From contig NC_136004.1 of assembly GCF_048128805.1 (NCBI RefSeq), forward strand, positions 15,953,812 to 16,017,811: a stretch of 64,000 nucleotides of DNA. Reading direction: 5' to 3'. This DNA is from Centroberyx gerrardi. Lineage: Eukaryota > Chordata > Actinopteri > Beryciformes > Berycidae. Positions 57,135 through 64,000 of this stretch are shown in pieces; positions within the stretch are counted from its first letter, which is position 1, and every line of letters starts with the position of its first letter. Position numbers and translations under genes: made by a program. The notes beneath the pieces were generated by a model that did no database searches, had not been told where the DNA came from, and worked only from the letters and a program-made list of their open reading frames with translations.

Positions 57135-60100
57135 CTGTAATGAATGTGGGAAACATTTTAATTTTAATCGAATTATATAACATGGGCACATGTCTGTGGC
57201 AAACCTTTGTCAACTGCACCTTTTCAGACAGAAATCCAACCTAGAAGCACTACTAGGCCTACTCCACCTGTGGAACCAAGAGATGGATATTTCAGATAAC
57301 TGTATAAATACATGATGCACGCACCACATCATAAAATTTAAATCTCACCTTTATTATCTTTAGTTTGGATAGTGTTTGAAAGACAAGCGTTGCAGCCGTG
57401 AGCGAAAGATGAAGCATTCCCAAGACACAGAAGAGGACAGAGCAGAAGCAAGTAGGATTTGTAGCAGGAACCTGTATCAAGAAATATTATTTTTCAGAAT
57501 TGAAAGTATAATATATCATAAAAGTTTAAAGTAAGATGTACCACTGGCTGCTGACAACAGTCGCTATCCCAAAAGCAGAAAAAACGCGGCGTAAGCAGAA
57601 AAAGTAACAGATTTAATGGTGTTAAACACTCACCAAAAACTCCACCGACGATTTTTCCTGCTAAATCGAGGAGAAAGTATATTTAATTCATTATACAAAC
57701 AGGAACAATTTAGTTAAAGAGACACAAGTTAAGATTTTAGGACCTTAGAATTTTCTTTACCATCACTTGATGTTGGTGATGATGTTGTATGAGCTGCAGG
57801 CAAAAGGAAAAACTCAGTCAATGATCAATGAAAGAGACCTACAAAGTCCCAACAGCACTCTATTCCACATAGGCCACAGCTTCATTCACTACAAGTTCAT
57901 ATGAGTCACATTACCTAACACTGTTATCAACTATTTACAGTGTGGCCAGCAGGGCCTTGGCTACAAAAGCTATCCAAAAGTACTCTCAAAATATCAGCTA
58001 CACATCCATATGACTTCAATGTGATCATGTGCACATTTGCAGTGTTTTCCCTGCACCTGTCATGTCCTCAGAGCTGATCCTGGGCCGCTCCTGGTTTTGG
58101 AGCTCGACTATCTCAGAGGCATAGAGGCTGGCAGCATCTCCACCTTACAGAAAAAAAAAACATAGCTCTTTACTTTCACTATAGTTTCCAGGTGTTTATT
58201 TATGCATCTCACACTTTAGCCTCTATTCATATAATCTGTGACAATCACACTTTCAACAACTGTGACGTGACTCGACAGGAAAAGCTCACCTGCCTGCCAG
58301 AGTAGAAGTGAAAAGAGTAGCACTAGTACTGTTGCTGTCTAGTTCAGAAAACAAGAGAAGTGTTACGAAGTGATATTAGATCCAATAACCTGAGTTATTG
58401 GTAAACATTTACCAATATACAGGATATGATGCTGTTGAGCTTTGATGAGGAAAATGAGGTCACATCAACTTTATTTATATAGCCCTTTATCACAAGTATG
58501 TCTCAAAAAGGCTTTACATACCATATCATATCATACACCATGCTACATGATACACATGCCATATACCATAGCCTACTACATCATACACACTCACTTCAAA
58601 CACACTCACATTCACACCTATGGGTGGTAAAAAAAACGGGGAGAACATGCAAACTCAACACAGAAAGGACCTTCTTGCTGCGAGTCTGGCTGGCTGGGTG
58701 TGACGCTTGTGTATAATGTTCTAACTCAACATCACCAGTGTCAGCAGTTGTTGAATGTGTGATTGTTTTCTATAAACTAAAATCAGTTACTGAATTAGCT
58801 CACTCAGCTGAAACAGAAGTTTTAAGAATGGTTTGAATACCTGGATATTTGTCAATATGGCCGCTGTCCCCTTCAAATTCACAATCACCGGTTGTATTCA
58901 CAAATGCCCGACCACCGCTCTTGCAGACCTTCATGGGTTCTAGAATGCTTTTGCAGTCCGGAATATCAGCTTTGTTGAATATCAGTTTATCGTTGCAGTA
59001 TACGTGAGTCACATTCGCAGCACATCCTAGATTCATGCAGGCCAAGACCTTGTGTGCAGACTTTCCACCTGCAACATGATGCATCTATGAAATAAGCCAC
59101 ATAAATAACAGACAAAACCTTTTTTCAATAAATTATTCAGACCGATATAAACAGGAGATTAAGACTTACTTTGGCTTGCTCTGATTGAAGAGCTCACTGA
59201 GAGGCTTATTGCACACATCAGAAGAAAGACTGTTCTGTTCATATTAGAGATGTTATGAAGACTCTCTTCTTCCACACAGATGAGGTTCAGGAGGAAGGAC
59301 ACCTATCATCAAGTCACAGCATAAAATTATGATGCATTCAACGTTATCCAAGGAAAACGTCCTGTGAGTGAGTTAAAACACATACAAATAATTGTCAGCT
59401 GCAGGCTTAAACCATATTCACAAGCAAACAGAGTGGCAACTCTGGAGAACTGGGAGGAATCCTCTCTCTCCTTTTCTGTGCGTGAAAAAACTGGCGCATT
59501 TTCAGCAGCGGTGCCTAGAAACACTGGTTCTAACAGCAGCTTAGCCTACCAAGGGAGACCATTTCGGCCAAAAATACAATTATTTTCAAAAATATTTTTT
59601 AGTATGGCATGCCATGATCTTACCGTGACGTCCGGTAAGATCATGACATGACAGGATATCATCATTAACATCCCATCCTCTTAGCACAGTGACTGCGTTT
59701 ACATGGACTTGAGTATCCCGGTCTTTCGGTGATGAAAGAATTAAATATACTTGGCAGTTTAGATGGGAGAAAGCATCAAAATGCTGACCTATTCTACTAC
59801 AGGACGCCGGTTTCCCAACACGTACAGTGGAGCAAGTCAGGTCATGGTGGAAAATACTAAAGAAACATTACTACGTGGCCAAACATCAAAACAAAACAGT
59901 CAAATGACTGTTGATAATTTGGTAGTGGGCAGCGGTCAGAAACCGGGATAAGATGTATACATGCAACAGTATCCCGGTTTCTTTCGGAGTACTCCAGCTA
60001 GCATAATCGGGTTTCTCAAACACGGGATAAGGGCTTATCCTTCTGAAATCGGGATATGATGTTTACATGCGCAAACACAAAAACGGGATACTTCAAAAAC

Positions 60101-60560
60101 CCGATCATAACCGGGATACTCAAGTCCATAGTGATAACTTACATTTAAAACAGTTCTAAGTGCCAGTTCAATCCAGTCAGGCAAACAAAAAGCAATTACA
60201 TTTCTAAATTCAAGTTTAAAACAAATGACACAAGATCATTCTTGAAGCATTTGGGATCACAGCATTAACCTACTGCGACGCTGTGAGTTTGAGTCCAAAA
60301 AGGTTACATTTCCACTCGGATTACAATCCAAGAAAAGCAATAAAAGCCTGGTTAGTAAATAGCCTAGTTTAGGCTACTTGTACAATGTACTCGACAGCTA
60401 GGGAAACACACAGATGCAGCGTGACCGGGACCCGGCTTTCTGTTTTATCTTCGAAGCTACTTACCTGGAAAGATCAAAAAAATAAGTCTTTTCCGCGCTG
60501 AGAAAAAGTTTATTGGGAAGACAGACCGGCTCTTCCGTCGCTTATTGTCAAAGATTGAAT
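56782..60560 (-). CDS. Unrecognised small membrane or secreted protein gene, multi-exon
   Basis: I do not recognise this family. Exons on the minus strand: non-coding first exon about 60555-60465; ATG exon ending at 59170 (coding from 59242); 59068-58841; optional 58334-58290; 58143-58057; 57793-57761; 57657-57634; uncertain 57471-57349; 57134-57102; 56996-56937; 56848 to TGA at 56782. The start gives a signal peptide (MNRTVFLLMCAISLSVSSS). The 59068 exon encodes a six-cysteine domain with two N-glycosylation sites. Then come GDAASLYASEIVELQNQERP, a Thr/Ser stalk (AHTTSSPTSSDG), GKIVGGVFG (start of a likely membrane segment) and a charged tail (RNKRQSREPT, DDDNPPPQPDHGR-stop). Exons up to 57634 are all phase 1-1. 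The tail exons agree with each other only if entered in phase 2, and I could not find the exon that makes that switch near 57.2-57.5 kb. The gene is likely real; the 3' half of the model is tentative. Confidence 0.55.
58290..58334 (-). CDS. Optional 45-nt hydrophobic exon
   Basis: If acceptor ACTAGACAG is used, 45 nt enter and leave in phase 1 and encode ATVLVLLFSLLLWQA, a strongly hydrophobic 15-mer, before consensus donor GCAG|GTGAGC. Skipping it also keeps the frame, giving a soluble-looking stalk instead. Whether it is used is unknown. Confidence 0.4.
58457..58690. repeat. Composite fish interspersed repeat fragments
   Basis: AACTTTATTTATATAGCCCT and the later GGGGAGAACATGCAAACTC with CACAGAAAGGACCTTCTTGC are both wording of very common teleost repeats. 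Between them ATCATACAC/CATACCATAT words repeat. It lies in an intron of the unrecognised gene. Confidence 0.55.
58841..59068 (-). CDS. Six-cysteine ectodomain exon of the unrecognised gene
   Basis: 228 nt, phase 1 in and out, acceptor CATGTTGCAG and donor CCAG|GTATTC. It encodes about 76 residues with the cysteine pattern C-x4-C-x8-C-x13-C-x9-C-x13-C and the sequons NVT and NTT. A symmetrical phase-1 exon is typical of a shuffled extracellular module. It is not Ig, Ly6, EGF or TNFR by spacing. Confidence 0.65.
59170..59242 (-). CDS. Signal-peptide exon of the unrecognised gene
   Basis: Coding starts at ATG 59242 and gives Met-Asn-Arg, then VFLLMCAISLSVSSS and SIRASQ, a classic n/h/c signal peptide. 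It ends in phase 1 at a consensus donor (CAAA|GTAAGT). The upstream acceptor of this exon is not clear. Confidence 0.65.
59613..59645. repeat. 12-bp perfect inverted repeat around a CRE-like core
   Basis: CATGATCTTACC (59613-59624) and GGTAAGATCATG (59634-59645) are exact reverse complements. The 9-nt spacer holds TGACGTC. Confidence 0.9.
59703..60129. mobile_element. MITE-like element with perfect 20-bp terminal inverted repeats, 427 bp
   Basis: ATGGACTTGAGTATCCCGGT at 59703-59722 is the exact reverse complement of 60110-60129. The interior repeats CCCGGTTTCT/CGGGATA words and GTTTACATG. No transposase. It lies in the 5' intron of the unrecognised gene. The superfamily is not certain. Confidence 0.7.
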
Positions 60561-60583
60561 GAAATGAAAAGAAGGGGATTGCT

Positions 60584-60593
60584 TATTTATATA
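60584..60593 (-). promoter_or_regulatory. TATA box of the unrecognised gene
   Basis: The minus strand reads TATATAAATA. A spliceable non-coding first exon without ATG ends at a strong donor (TTTCCAG|GTAAGT, 60465) about 120 nt downstream, so transcription should begin near 60555. Confidence 0.6.
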
Positions 60594-60617
60594 GCGGAGG
60601 CGTGGCACGTCACTCCA

Positions 60618-60738
60618 CACGTGAGGTTGTAGTTGTTTTTGGTTTACCGCCAGTGGGGTGTAAACCAACCCCACTGGCGGTAAAACCAATCAGAGCCAGT
60701 TGCGTTAACGGAAGTCCAAAATGCTTGATGGTCACGTG
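60618..60738 (-). promoter_or_regulatory. Upstream promoter elements: two CACGTG E-boxes and an inverted CCAAT (Y-box type)
   Basis: CACGTG occurs at 60618-60623 and again, inside GTCACGTGAT (CLEAR-like), at 60733-60738. CCAATCAG at 60686-60693 reads CTGATTGG on the transcribed strand, the NF-Y/Y-box form seen in MHC class II-type promoters. The spacing to TATA (about 95 bp) is normal for NF-Y. Confidence 0.45.
60643..60684. repeat. Perfect 17-bp inverted repeat with 8-nt spacer
   Basis: Arm 60643-60659 (TTTACCGCCAGTGGGGT) is exactly the reverse complement of 60668-60684. The spacer is GTAAACCA. It lies between TATA and the CCAAT box of the unrecognised gene and could form a cruciform. Confidence 0.9.
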
Positions 60739-61325
60739 ATTCACGTAGCTTCAGATAGTTCCAGAAGGTACTTGGCGGGCAATTTGAACTGAGACAGAAC
60801 TGCGATTTTTGGTAATTAGTAGTCAATAAATGCATTGATTTACAATATTTATATACAATATTTATATAGCACACCGACATGTGTATGTAGTTACATCAAT
60901 GTTTTTTTAAAAAGTAAAGCTTGTATGGTAGTCAAGAGCAATCGCATCCTAATGTTTATTGATATATTTAAAGGGCGGGGGAGGGAAGGAATGTTTCAAA
61001 ATTCAGATTAGATTAATTTTCTACCATTTCTTTAATTCATGGTGATTTCAGTAATCCCATGGTAACTGAGGGCCTAAGTAATCTTAATGATTTAAGCAGA
61101 AATCTGCTTATTAAAAAGGGTAAAAAGTGGTACAAAACACATCCCATCCAGACAGGACAGGACACATTAAAGCACATATTTATACACATATAAATATATA
61201 TGTTTTATGTATCTTTTGTCTTTTTACTATGCATTTATTTACCGCAATGAATTTATTAAATAAATCTCTAATAAACTCAGAAACATGAATAGCATGTCAA
61301 GCAGGTTGTCTGTGCCCTTTCCTCC
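60700..61325. other. Spacer between the unrecognised gene and the transposase gene
   Basis: AT-rich, with a short G-rich patch at 60974-60990 (AGGGCGGGGGAGGGAAG) and TATATATG-like stretches near 61190. I could not identify P-element terminal inverted repeats by eye. Nothing coding seen. Confidence 0.5.
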
Positions 61326-61352
61326 GTGTTGTCCTTGCATATAGTCTCCACC

Positions 61353-64000
61353 ATGGTTTGCTGTGCTGCATGGGGATGCTCCAATCGCACGGAGAAAGGA
61401 GTACGAATGTATGGTTTCCCCACTGACAGGAGAGGAGAAAAAAATGGTTGGCTCAAGTCAGCAGGAGCAATCTTACTATCACTAAAGATCACAACAACAA
61501 AAAAATATGCGAGGTAATAATATTCAAACACTTCATTTGCACTTTTTCACAAACAAAGACCATACCATTGGGAAGCTTAATGTTTGGTTTATTAAAAATA
61601 AGGAACAGGGAAAGGCTTGTAAAACCCAGGGAGTTGAGACTCAGGGTGCAGGGTGAGGGTGCTGTCTCATTGCAGGGAGTCTTCAGGCTCCATTGAATCC
61701 CCCTGTGGTTCTTGTGCTGAAAGAGAGAGTGAGAGAGGGAGAAAAAGACAGAGGAGAAAGGGTTAGACACACCTATATAGGCTTGGATGGGAAATTGCCT
61801 TGGGAGATGAGGTGTGGTCTTTGTTCCTCAACTTAAGTTATGGAACTTCATTAGTTGTGATCATCAACAGCTTTTGCTGCTGATGTTTAACAAAGTATGA
61901 CAAGTGGCATCAGTTACTGATGTGATATTAATTTGTATAAAGTTGTCTCATGTTCTTGGTTGTCTTTTATATATGTAATGAGTGTATACATGTCCAGTAA
62001 GTATAAAGTGTTCCCTAATACTGTGCATTCAACCACTATGGGATGTGTATGTGGGTAGACAAACCTGAGTTGTTGTGTGTGGGAAGTAAACACAGGCACA
62101 TTTTGAGGCAGACCAGTTTGTCAAGACCAAAAAGGGCAAGACTAGGCTGAGAGCAGATGCTGTTACCACCATCTTTGTGCATCGCCCTGTGGTCAAAAAG
62201 AGGAGGGCCCCTGCACCACGATGCACCCCTGGACCTGTAAATATAGAGCCTATAGCTGCTGATCACAGCTATAGTGTTAAAGGTGACACAGGTATAGTAA
62301 GTATGAACTCTTAATAATTAGTAATATTTCATATTTTGAAGTGATATAATACTATTTTGAATATTTAAAAATTAACAGTGCCATGTCTTCTACTTACATC
62401 AGTTTCAAAGATTGAGAAAAGAAGGGAAAGTGAGAGTGAAGAAAGAGAGGACATGGCTAGTGAGGAGAGACAGGGAGAGCTGACACCACCCAGTCAGCCA
62501 GCAGCCAGTCAGCATACCAGTCAGCCAGCAGCCAGTCAATTGGATCTATTGAAAAAATTAAAGAGACAAGAAAAAATCACTAAAAAAGCAAAGGCGGCAC
62601 TAAGAAAAATAAGGAAGGAAAATGCAGCTCTCAAGAAGACAATGAAAATTAGTGACAAAAAATTAAAGAAAACTTTTTCAAAAGACCAAATTAAGGCATT
62701 AGGCAGACTAACCACAAAAGGGACGAAATGGAGCAATGACACAATTAAGAAGGCGTTAAAAATTCGCTTTGCTGCCGGTCCAACAGGTTACAAGACCCTG
62801 CAGGAATTGCAGGTTCCCCTGCCAGGAATAAGAACCCTGCAAAGAAGGATGCAATGTGTTAAAGTTGAGCCTGGTGTGTTGACAGAGGTCTTTGATTTTC
62901 TAAAACTGAAGGCAGATGGATTGACAGACCTTGAAAGGGAGTGTGTGTTGACCTTGGATGAAATGGCAATCACACCAAGTGTGGAGTTGCACATGCTTTC
63001 CGGCAAACTGTATGGTGATGTGACTTTACCAGGTCACACAGGAGTAGCAACACATGCTTGTGTGTTTATGTTGGCTGGAAACACAACACGGTGGAAGCAA
63101 GTAGTGGCATATCATTACAGTGGCAATTCTACCAATGGAGCAGAGTACAGGCCAATAATTATTGAAATAATACAGAGGGCAGCATCCATAGGGCTACATG
63201 TGCTTGATGTCACCACCGACATGGGTAGCCCTAACCGGGCCATGTGGAAATCCTTTGGGGTCGACCACAATAAAACATCAGCGCCACATCCGGCAACACC
63301 AGACAGGCAGCTCTATTTCATGCCTGATGTCCCACATCTGGTAAAAAATCTAAAAAGTGCCCTTGTCCGTGGACAGGTGTTCATAATTCCTGAGGATATT
63401 GTGAACAAAGAGAACCTCCTCTCCAACGAGGTTTCAGTGGTCCCTATTAAGGACTTATTGACCTTTCAAGAAGGGATGGCATTAAAAATAGCTCCCCATC
63501 TATCAGCTGCAGCCATCGAGCCAAGTCACTTTGATAAGATGAAGGTTGGTCCTGCTCTACATGTATTCAGTAAGGCAACAAGTGCTGGGCTGAAATACAT
63601 GGTGCAGCAAGAAAACCGCCCTCTGTCCTACATGACTACAGCGTGGTTCCTGGAGCAAGTTGATCATTGGTTTGATCTCATGTCATCTCGCCATCCAATT
63701 ACAGCCCTGAGCAGGCTCAAGATGGAGGAGTACCAAAAGGCCATCACCTTCCTCCAGGACATCGTCCATCTGTTCCGTGGGATGAAGATTGGTCAAAAGG
63801 GAGGTTGGAAGCCTGTTCAAACAGGGGTGATAATGGCAACGACATCAATTTTGGCCATACAGGAGGAGATGCTGACACGAGGACACAGGTTTGTGTTAAC
63901 GTCAAGGTTCACACAAGACTGCCTTGAAAATACATTCAACTGTGTGAGGTCTAAAAATCCTGTCCCAACTCCAGTGGAATTCCATCATGCACTGAGAATC
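61353..64000 (+). CDS. thap9: THAP9 / P-element-type transposase, 3' end beyond window
   Basis: Three exons: 61353-61513, 62096-62291 and 62403 onward, open to the window end (1598 nt without a stop). The ATG at 61353 has a perfect Kozak context (ACCATGG). Exon 1 has the THAP zinc finger start (CCAAWGC, GFPTD) and ends with the third Cys (KICE). Exon 2 begins AHFEADQF, completing C2CH, followed by the AVPTIF-like RLRADAVTTIF and the HCF-1 binding motif DHSY. Exon 3 has a Lys-rich coiled coil, then the RNase H-like core. TLDEMAI and TTDMGSPN carry the first two catalytic acids, DVPHLVKNL belongs to the GTP-binding insertion, and DCLENTF carries the late acidic residues. This order is that of P-element transposase and vertebrate THAP9. 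The THAP exon needs one extra base at an A7 run to stay in frame, so the copy may be broken or contain an error. It could be host thap9 or a mobile copy; the flanks do not decide. Confidence 0.88.
61430..61446 (+). pseudogene. Frame break in the THAP exon at an A7 run
   Basis: Before the A run the frame reads GFPTDRRGE. After it the THAP-consistent sequence (WLAQVSRSNLTITK, KKICE) is in the next frame. Both pieces are clearly THAP, so a single base is missing relative to the family. Possible causes are mutation, sequencing error in a homopolymer, or -1 slippage. Confidence 0.75.
62491..62538 (+). repeat. 21-bp in-frame direct repeat inside the transposase gene
   Basis: The 21 bases at 62491-62511 recur at 62518-62538 (27-nt period), giving SQPAASQ twice in the linker before the coiled coil. 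Confidence 0.9.

Overview
This window is vertebrate nuclear DNA, almost certainly from a teleost fish. It has split genes with GT-AG introns, dense CA/CT microsatellites, and several fish-type short DNA transposons. Exons were located by reading conserved protein families and checking splice sites and codon phase; no computation was run.

Layout. (1) 1-17.05 kb, + strand: the 3' two thirds of cert1 (ceramide transfer protein, COL4A3BP). Fourteen constitutive exons run from the serine-repeat motif through the FFAT motif to the complete START lipid-transfer domain and stop (509 residues); the PH-domain exons lie upstream of the window. (2) 17.2-about 55 kb, - strand: pip5k1b, a type I phosphatidylinositol-4-phosphate 5-kinase. 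All 13 coding exons are present (534 residues), followed by a 3' UTR that meets cert1 tail to tail. The promoter end is not certain; 42.1-55 kb appears to be 5' intron or upstream DNA. (3) 56.7-60.6 kb, - strand: a small multi-exon gene I do not recognise. It has a signal peptide, a six-cysteine N-glycosylated domain, a Ser/Thr stalk, hydrophobic exons and a charged Pro-rich tail, with a TATA promoter beside a 17-bp perfect inverted repeat. (4) 61.3 kb to the window end, + strand: a THAP9/P-element-type transposase gene. It has a THAP zinc finger, an HCF-binding motif, a coiled coil and an RNase H-like core, and is cut by the window edge. Its third exon is open throughout, but the THAP exon carries a one-base frame break at an A7 run.

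The two large genes share a membrane-lipid theme. PIP5K1B makes PI(4,5)P2 at the plasma membrane. CERT moves ceramide from ER to Golgi using a PI4P-binding PH domain and a VAP-binding FFAT motif. Human CERT1 and PIP5K1B lie on chromosomes 5q and 9q, but both segments are thought to derive from the same ancestral block (chicken Z), so the linkage may be ancient.

Best second looks: a 21-nt frame-preserving candidate microexon inside the cert1 START domain, the unrecognised membrane-protein gene and its promoter, and the P-element-like transposase with its frame break. Smaller points are a GC-AG intron, a NAGNAG acceptor, a stop codon placed exactly at the start of a terminal exon, and several MITEs with visible terminal inverted repeats and, in the hAT-like cases, near-perfect 8-bp target duplications.
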